From contig CANNZV010000128.1 of assembly GCA_947561585.1 (NCBI GenBank), positions 372,001-436,000 of the forward strand: a stretch of DNA of 64,000 nt, written 5' to 3'. Positions 44,541 through 55,997 of the stretch are shown here, piece after piece. The notes beneath the pieces were generated by a model. The model saw only the letters and a list, made by a program, of their open reading frames with translations. It did not search any database and was not told where the DNA came from. This stretch comes from Caprella mutica. Taxonomy: Eukaryota; Arthropoda; Malacostraca; Amphipoda; Caprellidae. The stretch's first letter is position 1. The number at the start of each line of letters is the position of its first letter. A program made the translations under genes and the position numbers.

Positions 44541-44559
44541 CTAGCTAGAAAAGACTCTT

Positions 44560-45365
44560 AAGAACTAGAGGACACTGACGAACAAGAAGACACATAAGAA
44601 CAACGGGGACACACTTAGGCACAACAGTAAACTTAGAATCTAAGAATACACTTAAGATACATGAAGACACTTAGGAACTAGTAGATTATCAAGAACAAGA
44701 AGATACTAAGGAGCATGAAGATTCTTAGGAACAATAAATACTTAGGAACAAGAGGATGCTTAGGAACAAGAGGACACATATAGGATCATTAGGAGACACA
44801 CTTAAGATCATAAGGACACACTTATGAACAACAGAACATACTCAGGATCAACAGGACACACTTGGTATCACTTAGGATCAACAGGACACACTTAGTATCA
44901 CTCAGGATCAACCGGACACACTTATGATCAACCGGACACACTTATGATCAACCGGAAACACTTATGATCAACCGGACACACTTAGGCTCATCAGGACACA
45001 TTTAGGATCAAAAGGACGCCCATTGTATCAACAGGACACACCTAGGATCAACCGGACACACTTAGGCTCATCAGGACACATTTAGGATCAAAAGGACGCC
45101 CATTGTATCAACAGGACACACCTAGGATCAACCGGACACACTTAGGCTCATCAGGACACATTTAGGATCAAAAGGACGCCCATTGTATCAACATGACGCA
45201 ATTAGGATCAACCAGACACACTTAGGATCAACACTTATTCAACAGGACACACTTAGCATCAACAGGACACACTTATGATCAAGAGGACACACATTTATAG
45301 AAACAAGTGACGCATAGGAATAGAGAACATACAAAGAAACAAGGAGACACCTGAGAACAATTAAA
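44560..45365. repeat. 20-bp satellite (GGACACACTTAGGATCAACC)
   Basis: A tandem array, degenerate at both sides and regular at 44820-45280. At 44970-45190 a four-unit block of about 80 bp (with GGACGCCCATTGTATCAACA) is repeated about three times. A reversed, decayed fragment of the same family lies at 53640-53730. Confidence 0.85.
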
Positions 45366-45415
45366 CGCACTTTATTTTGTCCCATTTATATGGGAAGTAG
45401 AATTATTCTAGAGAA

Positions 45416-45588
45416 TTAATTTGTTTCGATGCAGACGTTCAAACTTTTGTCCAATGATTGGCGGGTGCGAGCAAAGACACCAGGATTGTCACGAATCTGT
45501 GCGGAGGCTTCGACAATCCTGCCGATCAGGTCCTGTTCGGATTGAATCGGTGATTCATACACCAAACTCTTCAATTGTTCCCATAGCT
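45416..45588 (-). pseudogene. C-terminal fragment of an IS630/Tc1/mariner-related transposase
   Basis: The minus-strand frame of about 56 codons reads LWEQLKSLVYESP, then QDLIGRIVEASAQIRDNP, then RQSLDKSLNVCIE before TAA. This is the typical end of insect mariner/IS630-like transposases (LWxxLKxxVY..P...L..RI.xA...I...P......R.S...R...CI). A TAG/acceptor-like ttctacttag|C lies directly upstream, so it is either a truncated remnant or a terminal exon. Base composition is higher in GC than the flanks. No DDE residues are present. Confidence 0.6.
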
Positions 45589-45924
45589 AAGTAGAATGTT
45601 TAAGGTATATTAGTCTAGTAAAAAGAAAAGTTTAATATTTCATTTGTATTTTACTTTAAAGAGTTACAGTAATTAATTAAACTATCAACTTAAATATTAT
45701 TGTATTTCATTATTATACTGTATATGTATTCCATATCTGTAAAACGATTAACCATCTGTTTAAACCTTGACTAAAATGGATATCTGTTTTTGTACGAATA
45801 CGACTCCGCACACATGCATATTTATTCTCTAAAGAACAACTCCTAAGTGTCCACAAAAACTAGCTGGAAATTAGAAAGGGGAATAATACGATAATAAACT
45901 GACCAAGTTTATTGTTTATTAGAC
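45589..45924. other. Non-coding spacer
   Basis: AT-rich; if the fragment at 45416 is an exon, this would be intron. Confidence 0.4.
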
Positions 45925-46269
45925 AGTTATGAGAAAGACGTGAGCTCTAACAAGAGCTCGAAATTAGTAAGTACATTTTTTGTAATATTTTATTTTAGTT
46001 AAAAACAACCTCGACACAATTTCTCTTCCGATTTCCAAATCTCCGCACCTAAGGAAATCGGTGAAAGTGTCCTTATAAAAGGAGTAAGATCTTTACAGAG
46101 ATTGTTCAGTAATTTGTAAGATTCGACCGTATCCTGTATGTCGTTACTCTGTGCATCCTAAATTGTCAAACATTCTGTAACTCTAACAACTTCATGGTGA
46201 ATATAAGTGTTGTATTGAAGTTGCGTTTCATTTAATCCTTGAAGGTAGTAACTATAGAGAGTTATAACA
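45925..46269 (+). repeat. Possible solo LTR with TATA and TCAGT initiator
   Basis: Starts AGTTATGAGAAAGACG and ends GAGAGTTATAACA. It holds TATAAAAG (46074-46081) and the arthropod initiator TCAGT (46106-46110) at core-promoter spacing. It could be a solitary LTR or another Pol II promoter. The ends are guesses and no target duplication was established. Confidence 0.4.
46074..46110 (+). promoter_or_regulatory. TATA plus TCAGT core promoter
   Basis: TATAAAAG followed 34 bases later by the A of TTCAGTA. Confidence 0.5.
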
Positions 46270-46509
46270 TTCACAATAAGGAATCTCATATGAAGTTAAG
46301 TCAACGAATCAAACCCATGGGGATAGTTACCAAAAGCTAAACACTGACTAATTATCCCAATATTAACTGGTAGTATCAAAGTTATTACCCCATAAACAGT
46401 TAATATAGAAATCTCAAGGCGTAATATCAGATCTTGGTGGCATTTCGTTTTCTTGTTACGGTTTTTTATACTAATTACTAATTTTTACTAATTTTACCAA
46501 ACTTCAAGT

Positions 46510-47194
46510 CCTTGTAACTCTATGTGTGTTCTCTATTAAAATACAAAGAATTTAATAATTGAATTTTCAAATTAGGAAGAATTAGTTTGATTGAACTGAA
46601 GAATTGATATGAGTTGACATAATAATTAGAATAGTCTCCCTCCAAATGGAATATTTTATTAATTCACAATTCATGTTCAATGATTTTATTTTATTTCCAA
46701 TAAGTACGGTTGATGATTATAATTAGTAATGAGTTATACTAGGAGGAATCAATTGCAAAAAATATGAGAAATTTAGGTTTTTCTGTTAAATACGATCAGT
46801 CCGATAGATCCAACCATTTTTTTTTCAAGTTGTAGTTGGTTGCTGACTAGAGTTTCCTCCATATCTTATTAGTTATATATTTTTGACTGTGTTCATACAC
46901 TACAAACCCCCCAAAAAAGATTAATTTCAATAGTAAAAGTTTTAATTTTTCATGTAAAATTTCATTTCTACAAATTAATATAGAACGAAAAAATGATTAA
47001 ACCAGCAAAATTCTGATATTGTATGTGAAATATACTCATTAGTTATCAACAGTTTTACATCATAAACACGAAGAATACAAAATAGGGAACTACCGACATT
47101 TTATAGGGATGATTTAATACCAAATAGGCACATAATAGGGAAGTAACAGATAACTATCACTTTAATTTAACATTTTTTGACTATGGCAACAAAA
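46510..47194. repeat. Dispersed repeat family X, copy A
   Basis: Homologous over about 0.65 kb to 53725-54341 plus 55817-55890. The homologous copy is interrupted by Foldback-like copy 2, so the point at 47138-47152 (GGGAAGTAACAGATAAC) is the unoccupied site. It contains modular repeat copy 6. Confidence 0.8.
46778..46905 (+). repeat. Modular dispersed repeat, copy 6
   Basis: 5' box CTGTTAAATACGATCAGTCC and 3' box TGTGTTCATACACTAC. It lies inside family X copy A. Confidence 0.65.
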
Positions 47195-47312
47195 CAGTAC
47201 TCGGAAAGTTGGTGTCCAGACAGGTAATGGACTCAAGAACAAATTTGACCTTTAATAATTTTCTTATTGGCCTATCATTTCCTACGTTTAAACACCCACT
47301 TTCCGAGTACTG
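47195..47312. mobile_element. Short inverted-repeat element
   Basis: Arms CAGTACTCGGAAAGTTGGTG (47195-47214) and its counterpart CACCCACTTTCCGAGTACTG (47293-47312). The same end sequence seeds the 17-bp minisatellite at 2951. Confidence 0.65.
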
Positions 47313-47344
47313 TGAGCGTAATTAGCTGTCCGAGTAGGTGACGT

Positions 47345-47475
47345 TTCCCTCCTGTGTCTCTACTACCTGCTTTATCTTGTGTCCCTTATCTTATCTACGA
47401 TAAGAGAGGATATGAAGAAGATGAAAACGTTTCTACATCGTCTAATAAATTGTCTTTGCCTATATTCTCATAGGG
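47345..47475. repeat. Dispersed repeat matching 34150-34277
   Basis: Shares TTATCTTATCTACGATAAG and neighbouring blocks and runs into GGGTAAGTTTCG, the end of a GGGTAAGTTACG-family MITE. That MITE was later split by the element at 47490. Confidence 0.6.
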
Positions 47476-47489
47476 TAAGTTTCGCAATA

Positions 47490-48000
47490 CAGCAAAACCT
47501 CCTATTAAACAAAGAAATTTTTGAAACTGTACTGGAAAAACCTCGTACTAGACAAAACACGATTTTTGTCACCTGACAGTTATTCTGGTGTAAAAATTAC
47601 AAGGAGTAATAATTATAATACTGTTTTAAAGATAAATTTCTTATTTGAATAATGTATTATATTTATTTATGCTGTTTTTAGGATAAAACATAAGGCAGAA
47701 TCGGTTTCAGATTTAATGGTAGAGTCTGTGCTAAAAATAATTGATGTGAAAAATTACAGAAAACTAGATACAGTGAAGAATATTATAATTTCATAAAATG
47801 ATTATTCAATTGAAAAAAAAATATTATACTCATTATAATTGGAGCAAAAAAATCATACTGTTTTTAAATGTGTTTCCCTTCAAAATTTGTATGTTAGTCA
47901 CCATTAATTTGGCATTAAAGTTAACATAAACAAATAGAGCAATTGAAATCAGACCAAACAAACTTAGAACGTAACTCTGGTGTATTACGAGGTTTTGCTG
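47490..48000. mobile_element. pogo/Tigger-like MITE
   Basis: 511 bp with inverted ends CAGCAAAACCTCCTATTA and, reversed, CAGCAAAACCTCGTAATA, flanked by TA (47488-47489 and 48001-48002). CAG...ACCTC ends and a TA target fit pogo-type elements. No transposase. Confidence 0.75.
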
Positions 48001-48002
48001 TA

Positions 48003-48193
48003 TTAGACGTGTTCATGTTTTTGAACTCATAATAAAAAAATATTTCTATGTGTAACTGTTACTTTAATTTTGTTTAATTTTTTCCTACCGGATCAAAGCA
48101 TCCGATAATTCGGAATTTAGAATCATTCTCATTTGATTTGATTAAATATTTCACAATATTTAATTTAAAGAAAAAATCTGAAGATACTATTTA
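48003..48193. other. Probable remainder of the split MITE and spacer
   Basis: CCGATAATTCGGAATTTA near 48102-48120 resembles the far end of the GGGTAAGTTACG-family MITE that begins at about 47473. Confidence 0.4.
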
Positions 48194-49597
48194 CAGGGTG
48201 ACCCACAAAAAAAGTATACCCAAGTTTGAATTAATATAAATATCGTACACGTACAATCTTAAGCAATGACGGTGGTAGTATGAATACAGGGTGGCGCAAA
48301 AAAAGGAAACCCATTTTCAAACTAGTTTTTCTTACAAACCATCAAAGCTAAAAAAATTCTAAACACATAGTTTTTTTCGGTTACTTTTTGTGCATCTAGT
48401 TCGATAATCTGTTGAGATTTACGACAAAAATGAAACATTCAGCAACGAATTAAAAAAAGGTACATAAAAATGGCTTGCGCGAGCACGAAATATATGAAAA
48501 AAATCATAAGAGGTATATTTCATTTTATATGGATGTAAAAACATTAAATTCTACTATTTTTTGTGACAAATAAGAGAAAATAAAACAATTAATTACCAAT
48601 TGAAAGTTATTTTTTTAAGTTACAATTGATATCTTTATAAAATCATCTCGCCATTAATTTTTATCTCCAATTCGATACCCTCAAAATGCAGCTTTCAAAA
48701 GAACGGAGTTTTTGTTGTGACAATTTTTTTTAAACACTAAGTTTTACGCAGGTACAACCTCATTTTGAACATTGCTTTCCGGAAAGATTTCCACCAACTG
48801 TAAAACCACATTGACAAATGTTAATAAGTTCAAAACTAAAGAAACAACTTTAAATTTGTACAAAAATTGATCATGTCGCAGGAGAAAAGAATGAACACAT
48901 GAAAACATTAATCTTTTTCATGAACAGCATATTGATATACAAAAATATAAATCAGATGGTAAGAATTAGATATCATTTAAGACACATTTCACTAAATTGT
49001 TAAACACGATTTGAGATATTATCCTTTCAAGATGCATGTAAAGCTCGAACTCTTAGAACTGATTTACCGCACCGTCTAAATTTTGCAAAATGGTTTCTGC
49101 AAAAAAATGCACATTTTGTAGAAGATATCGTGATTGGTGGTGAAGATGTATTTCCATGAATGAAAGAGTCAAAAACCAAAACTTTAATTGAATGAAAAAA
49201 TCTAGGATTAAATTTTTACTACTATTATATGGAAATAAATTATTCCTATTATGATTTTTTTTTTGCGTATTTCGTCCGCAAGCCATTTTTAGGTACCTTT
49301 TTTCAATTCGCTGTAGGATGTTCAATTTTTGTCGTAACTCTTAACAAATTATCAAGATAGATGCCGAAAAAGTAAACAAATAAAACTGTGTTTTAAGAAA
49401 ATTTCTAGCTTTGATAGTTTGTAAAATAAACTAATTTGAAAATGGTTTTCCTTTTTATGCGCCACCCTGTATATTGAATGAATATATATGGATATATGAA
49501 AGTTGTAAATTTACTTCAACACATTTTTAACTAGGTACTTATAAACACAATAATCATATTTATTCTAAGTTGGGTACACTTTTTGTGGGTCACCCTG
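48194..49597. mobile_element. Mariner-type MITE split by a second element
   Basis: Outer ends CAGGGTGACCCACAAAAA and, reversed, CAGGGTGACCCACAAAAAGT. Without its insert it is about 219 bp. TA precedes it on the left; the right flank has AA, probably mutated. Confidence 0.75.
48287..49469. mobile_element. 1183-bp mariner-type element with very long inverted ends
   Basis: CAGGGTGGCGCAAAAAAAGG at the left is matched in reverse at the right (CAGGGTGGCGCATAAAAAGG). Recognisable pairing continues for about 250-300 bp inward. TA flanks it on both sides. A 90-codon minus-strand frame in the right arm (49053-49325) shows no transposase motif. Confidence 0.8.
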
Positions 49598-49742
49598 AAT
49601 AAATCTTTGACACTTCACTCATTTGAATAATGACGTTCTTTTATATTCCTATCAACTTTTCTGTAGTAAACATTATAAAAATAGAAAAGGGTTTAAAAAA
49701 TAGACAAAAAGTTCTTTCAAAAGTTCTTCCAAATCTTGCCAA

Positions 49743-49854
49743 GGGTGAATTCGGAGTTGTTAGACAGTTTCACATTTACGATCATATAGGAAAGATATAA
49801 CTTGCAATTGGCTATTATGTATTTTGCACATTTTCGAAATTAGTGTAGTTACCC
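49743..49854. mobile_element. Short MITE, GGGTAAGTTACG family
   Basis: GGGTGAATTCGGAGTTGTTA...CACATTTACGATCATAT at the left and, reversed, GGGTAACTACACTAATTTCG at the right. About 112 bp. Confidence 0.55.
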
Positions 49855-50052
49855 TATAATGATAAAGTGTTCAGTAAATCTTCATCGGTTCCCAAAATTA
49901 TGCTCTTCATTGTTTTTAATTTTAATTCAGTTGAATCTAATTTTTTTAGGGTTTTAAGTACCCCAATAATTCCACTAAATAATAATTAAGTATATCATTT
50001 AAAAGTGTGAAATGTTCAAGACATGTTCACACTTACTTCCTTAAAACAAATG

Positions 50053-50210
50053 GGACAAGTTCCGAATTATCGGCCGCTTCCTCATTTTCGATCATAAAAT
50101 TAACAAAAATGCAATAGGCTAAATATTTTAGTTTCAAAATAATGAGTTGAATATCGATTAATACTTACTTTCTTATGTGATCGAAAATTTGGAACTAACC
50201 GACAACTTTA
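50053..50210. mobile_element. MITE, GGGTAAGTTACG family
   Basis: Left GGGACAAGTTCCGAATTATCG, CTCATTTTCGATCATA; right in reverse has AGTTGTCGGTTAGTTCCAAA and TTTTCGATCACAT. Confidence 0.6.
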
Positions 50211-50239
50211 AGCTTTTAATGAAAAATAATTACAGGTCT

Positions 50240-51490
50240 TGTTCAATTGATCCCCGGTCAAATGATAATTTGAGCCCCGTACCATTTGATTCCCAGTCAT
50301 ACTTTCCGTTTATACACCAAGTAGACATTTATTATTGGCTTTCGTATTAATTAAATAACATATAATAGAGTATATAAGAGTTAAAGCAGCTGAGAAGAAA
50401 TCATATCTTTTTATATTAAATAATTAACAAAAAATGCTTTCAAATTTACATTCCGGCAACAAAATATGCAATGGCAATATCTAATGTACAATGTACATGT
50501 ACAGGCATATTACAACTCGCACATATGACATGTCAAATAAATGAAGAACATGTCTCGTAATTATTTTTCCTGCGTAAGGAAACTAATTGAGGGGTAACTT
50601 TAGACAATTAGCAGAATCTATTTTCACTGAAACTATTACAAATATTATCATCATGTACGTGTGATAGAACAAAAATCATTACGTGGTAAGTAATTTAAGT
50701 ATACTATCTACCATAAAATGATTTTCAATCTATCCCACCTACATGATCATAATGTTCGTAATAGTAAAGGAGAAAACAACTAATTAAAAGTTAGGTACAT
50801 TCATTTATATCTTACGAATGATCATACATCAATAGCTAGTAAATATTTCCTATCACCTGTAAGATGTTTTCTGACTAGTTGTAAATGTAAATTATTTGTA
50901 AATAGAAAATAATTAATTTGTTGCACAATCAGTTCTAGATGTTTGAATTCTGTTAAATTTGTATTATATGTAAATTTGAAAATAAATTTGAAAGCATCAA
51001 TTGGTACTTATTTGATTGAAAAATATTTAGTTTGTTACTTATTAAAATAAAAAAAATGTAATAAAAAAAATTAACCTAGACCCTTATTCTGTATTACGTT
51101 ATTTCATATTTTGATATCTATTAATTAAATGGTTTTGTTATTATTCAATTTCATTCCAAAAACATTGCTTCTGAAATAATTTTAATTCATTAATATAATA
51201 TAATTGGTAGAAATGAAACCACAGTGAAAACAAATATTCGTTAAAATTGAGTAAGAATTCAAAATTTTGTAACTTCGTTTCATCTTCACATTTTGGGAAT
51301 ATTTGAAGTTAGAGATTTTAGGCTTCTATACAGAAAGCTCATCTCACTTTAATAAGTTTCTGAGTGTATGAACACCATCATAAATTAAAAAATTGTTGAA
51401 AGTTAGTAAACAGCTTTATTCCAGTCTTCAGAAAATTAAAAATTATACCATATTTTAACTGATAGTACTTAACAGAAAATAAATTAGATG
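50240..51490. repeat. Dispersed repeat, partner of 60860-61600
   Basis: 50930-51490 matches 60860-61580 in inverted orientation. It includes TAATTAACCTAGACCCTTAT and TGAAACCACAGTGAAAA-type blocks and modular repeat copy 7. A TGATCCCCGGTCAAATGAT... block at 50255-50340 is repeated in direct orientation at 61313-61390. Confidence 0.7.
51357..51480 (-). repeat. Modular dispersed repeat, copy 7
   Basis: On the minus strand CTGTTAAGTACTATCAGTTA and GATGGTGTTCATACACTCA. The core resembles copy 9, consistent with the larger duplication. Confidence 0.65.
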
Positions 51491-51499
51491 AATCTAAGG

Positions 51500-53224
51500 C
51501 AAATGTTTCATATCAACTCTATCATATTTCAATTATGACCATTGACAATAATTAGCGCGAAAATATAATATATTCATTATACAAGACTGGTGATACTCGA
51601 ATATAATAAATTGAAAGGATAACTGCTTTATTTTTCGTGAATCCTATATTCCGTATTTAATCCTTTTCGTTTTCCTTTGTAAATCAACTTTGAACTAATA
51701 AATTTATATCATGTTCTTCATAAAAGGATATAATATATAGTTTTTCAAACTATTGATATCCAAAAGTTATTATTTAATAGTATATAGTAAATTTTATATA
51801 ATCTTGGGCAGTATTTGGACAAGAAAGGTTTATTTAACAAATGAGATCAGTAATCCCTTTACAATATATAATGCGTTAAGAATATTAAGGAAATAAATGA
51901 AGATATGGATTAAGTTTAGAACCTGTTTTTAGAAGTCAAAAAGAATATATTTGTACTCTTTGGTGTACTTGTGATTTATTATTATAGGTACAAAGTAAGG
52001 AAACAGAACTGAAACATGAAATATATTATAATCAACTACGATAATTAGTTTCAATATGAATCTGATTAATCATTGCAAACTACAAATGTATATTGAATAT
52101 ATTCTATTGGACAACTCACCTTAGTTATGTGGATACAAAAGTTAAGAAAGAACACTCAGTATTGAACCTACTAATAAATAATAGAAAACAACTATGGAGA
52201 GCATCTAACAGTATGAGACGGTGAATTTAATGACTTTAAAGCGAGTTCATACGATCAATATGATTGAAAATATTTACTAAATAAATCGATAAAATTAGTA
52301 AATACTGTCATTATTATTGATCGTGAGAACCCGCCTTTAGTCAGCAATAACAATTTAATTTATAAGAAAACGACATTCACTCCTAGTTTAATGGAGTTAA
52401 AGGGAAAATTAATTTTTACTTATGTAGTGTACAAAAGAAAAAAAATGTTAAATATAGACAAATTGATAAGAAAAATATATAAAATGCATTATTATATAAA
52501 TATTACAGTAAAAACTCAAATACAAGATATAAATTAAAAATATAACCTTTCTTAGAAAATACTAGGAGATGAAACAAAGAAATTATTGTATTGGGGACAG
52601 AGTGTAATTTCTTTGTTTACACAACGCATTTCTACATTATCGTTTCATAACGAGTTTAGTATCTAATTATTTTCTTTTTTGTTTCTAATTTGATAATTGA
52701 ACAAGCGTTCAAGCTTAATATTCACTTGTACTCATTATAAAACAAATTCGATCGATGTTTGTGAAATATTTAGAATTTGCAACACAACATCTATGACTAT
52801 CAAACTGATATTAGCAACCTAATTCTCTGACAATTTCACTCGATCGAATTGGATTGTATATTAATTAATAATAATTTTTTGATATGAATGAAAATTGTTA
52901 AATGAAAGTGTTAATGATATGGAGCATTAAATTGTAACTGTATTAAATATTGAACATACATATAAGTGATTTAACATTCACTTACATAATATAAAAGATA
53001 TAAATTATAAATCATATGAATATATATGTACGTGTCTTAACAAATAAGTTAAAAATGGTAATTATAATTTCTTTTTGTTTACTGAAGTTTGGTTTACTGT
53101 GTGTTTAATAGAGTAGCTTTGTTGAAATACTACCGCGCGTTTTTATGAATTAAAATGTTCTTAGAATGTGTTTATAATCAAAAAATATATCAGAAAAGTA
53201 AAAGAATAAATAAGTTGCCAATAA
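51500..53224. other. Non-coding AT-rich DNA
   Basis: About 1.7 kb with no gene, RNA or repeat that I can identify. Confidence 0.55.
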
Positions 53225-53292
53225 GTGACTGGTAGGTTTTCTGACTGGCAGTTTTCCGCTTTGGCAGTTTTCCGCATGGCAGTTTTCCGTGT
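53225..53292. repeat. TTGGCAGTTTTCCGC short tandem repeat
   Basis: Three to four degenerate copies of (C/T)TGGCAGTTTTCCGC. Confidence 0.6.
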
Positions 53293-53639
53293 ACCGTATG
53301 AGACACTATAGAAACTAATGGTAAACTAGGAACAGAAAATTCTAATGAAGTATGTAAATGTTATTTGCTTCTAAAACATTCTACAAGATCATTCATTAAG
53401 AGTAAAACAGAAACAAAATCACCGATTAGCAAATAGAGTGAATTTTGAGAATAAATATCATGATTTTTCTTTAAATATTTTATTATTCCTAATGAAACTC
53501 GCTATACTAATTTATTATATTACTACGAATATATATTGAAATTTACAGATATAGCGAATAAGCCAATAGATTTATTCACCACGATTTAATTTGCAGCTGA
53601 CAGCGTCACTGTGAACTGCCCTAGCGACTCTTTTCCGCA

Positions 53640-54341
53640 CTACCCTCCTCATCCTAGGTGTCGTGTTGCCCCTATGTATTCTATTGTTCCTAAGTGCCTT
53701 CCTGTGTCCTCTTGCTACTCCTATGTGTGTTCTTTATTAAAATACATTGAATTTAATAATTTAATTTTCAAATTATGAAGAATTAATTTGATTGAACTGA
53801 AGAATTGATATGAGTTGACATAATAATTAGAATAGTCTCCCTCCAAATGGAATATTTTATTAATTCACAATTCATGTTCAATGATTTTATTTATTTTCGA
53901 TAAGTACAGTTGATGATTATAATTAAGAAATGAGTTGCACTATGAGAAATAAATTACAAAAAATATGAGAGGTTTAGATTTTTCTGTTAAATACGATCAG
54001 TCCGAAAGAACCAATCATTCTTTTCCCAAATTTAGTGGCTGTTGATCAGAGATTCCTCGAGATCTTATTAGTTATATATTTTTGTCTGTGTTCATCCACT
54101 ACAAACCCAGAAAAAGATTAATTTCAGTAGTAAAAGTTTGAATTTATCATTTAAATTTCATTTTACAATAATGTAGAACGAACAAATTATTAAACCAGCA
54201 AAATTCTGAGATTGTATGTGAAATATACTCATTAGTTATCAACAGTTTTACATCATAAACACGAAAAATACAAAATAGGGAACTACCGACATTTTATAGG
54301 GATGGTTTAATACCAAATAGGCACATAATAGGGAAGAACAA
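53640..54341. repeat. Satellite fragment and family X, copy B (left part)
   Basis: 53640-53730 is a reversed, decayed piece of the 20-bp satellite of 44.6 kb. 53725-54341 matches 46510-47145 and contains modular repeat copy 8. The rest of copy B resumes at 55817, after the Foldback-like insertion. Confidence 0.75.
53979..54107 (+). repeat. Modular dispersed repeat, copy 8
   Basis: 5' box CTGTTAAATACGATCAGTCC; 3' box TGTGTTCATCCACTAC. It is paralogous to copy 6 through family X. Confidence 0.65.
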
Positions 54342-55816
54342 GGTGACCGGTATATTCCACCCTAGGTTTATTCCACTCCGGTATATTCCACTCCACTTTA
54401 CGTGTTTTGTTTGGTTAGAAATAAATATTAATCATTTACTAATATTTCATATAATACTAGGTAAGTTGCATTTACTTTGTAGCATATTAAACATTTTGCT
54501 TATCAATCACAAGCTGTTTATTTTTCACTACACATGTGATAGAACAGCAGAAGGAAAGGTTGTGTGAACGTACTTTATCAGTTGAGATATTTTGATTTTC
54601 AATCACAAGCTGATTTTCTCTATATACTACCGCCAACACAACAGCGATATTAACTGTAAGATGATGTCATATAGTACTTCTTGATACTTCAATTTTATTT
54701 TGAATTTAGTATTTTGACTTCGAGTACAAGTGGTGTAAAATGGTTCCTGACCGAAGGCTTTTTTTATAACGGGGGTATTTTACATGTTTTTTTTTTCTGA
54801 CCAGGAGGTTTTTGATAAGGAGGTGGGGATTATTAATTTATTACACAGGATTTGAGAGCTGGGGAGATTATTGCCTCATATTAATTGGAGAGATTTTGAC
54901 CACAGGAATTTTTGTCCTAGAATCCAAACAACAACTTTTTAGCAAAAGCGAAAACATTCAATGATTTGTCTCTGCCATCCGAACCCCTCCACACCTCTTC
55001 CAACCATTGTTGTAAGAGCATACCTATACTGTAGTTTAGTGTTAAGAAGGAATTAATGTAAACATGCTCAACATGTACACTTTGAAACTGTGAATATTTG
55101 TATTTTTGTCTTTTAGGATAAAATTTCAATTGACTGGAGTTAACTCTAAATATTGTCCAAATGTCTCAGGATATCGTGTGAGTTATTTCATCATGGCTAC
55201 GTAGTATTGAAATAATGGCCATCTAAAATTAAAATATTTGTCTTTTTTATTTTCACCCAAATGAACATTGTCACGGGGGTGGAATTTACCGGGGTGGAAC
55301 ATACCTAGGGTGAAATTTACCTTGGGTGGAATTTACCGGGGAGGAATATACCAGGGTGGAAATTACCGGGGTGGAATTTACCGGGGTGGAATATACCGGG
55401 GTGGAATATACCGAGGTGGAATATTACGAGGTGGAATATACCGGGGTAGAATATAGCGGGGTGGAAAATTTACCGGGGTGTGGAATATAGCGGGGTCGAA
55501 TATACCGAGATGGAATATACAGGGGTGAAATTTACCGGGGTGGAATATACCTAGGGTGGAATATACCTAGGGTGGAATATACTGGGGTGGAATATACCTG
55601 GGGTAAAATATACCGGGGTGGAATATACCGGCGTGGAATTTACCGGGTTGGAATATACCGGGGTGGAATTTACCGGGGTGAAATATACCGAGGTGGAATT
55701 TACCGGGGTGGAATATACCGTGGTGGAATTTACCGGGGTGGAAAATACCGGGGTGGAATATATCGGGGTGGAATATACCGGGGTGGAATATACCGGGGTG
55801 GAATTTACCTAGAACT
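54342..55816 (+). mobile_element. Foldback-like element, copy 2
   Basis: 1475 bp. The left end is GGTGACCGGTATATTCCACC with a short array; the right end is a long array of CGGGGTGGAATATAC units closing CCTAGAAC. The interior matches copy 1 in reverse. Family X copy A (47138-47152) preserves the empty site, and comparing it with the junctions gives a target duplication near AAGTAACAG (intact on the right at 55817-55825, altered on the left at 54333-54341). It lacks the TTAA insertion present in copy 1. Confidence 0.85.
55272..55812 (+). repeat. 15-bp array, right end of Foldback-like copy 2
   Basis: About 35 units of CGGGGTGGAATATAC, with ATTTAC and CCTAGGG variants. The open frames in both strands (for example RGGIY repeats) come from the 15-bp period. 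Confidence 0.92.
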
Positions 55817-55997
55817 AAGTAACAGATAACTATCACTTAAATTGAACATTTTTTGACTATGGCAACTAAACAGTACTCGGAAAGTTATACATTATATCAT
55901 TTTATGAAAAAAAAAGTTGATTGACAAAGAACAAAAAATTTACTTTTTCTATATTCTGTATGTTTTGTCTATTATCTTTTAACCCATCAAATATTTT

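Noticed and set aside
49053..49325. 90-codon minus-strand frame as a transposase
   Set aside because: It lies in the right arm of a long inverted-repeat element and lacks any DDE or helix-turn-helix motif; the other arm is not open.
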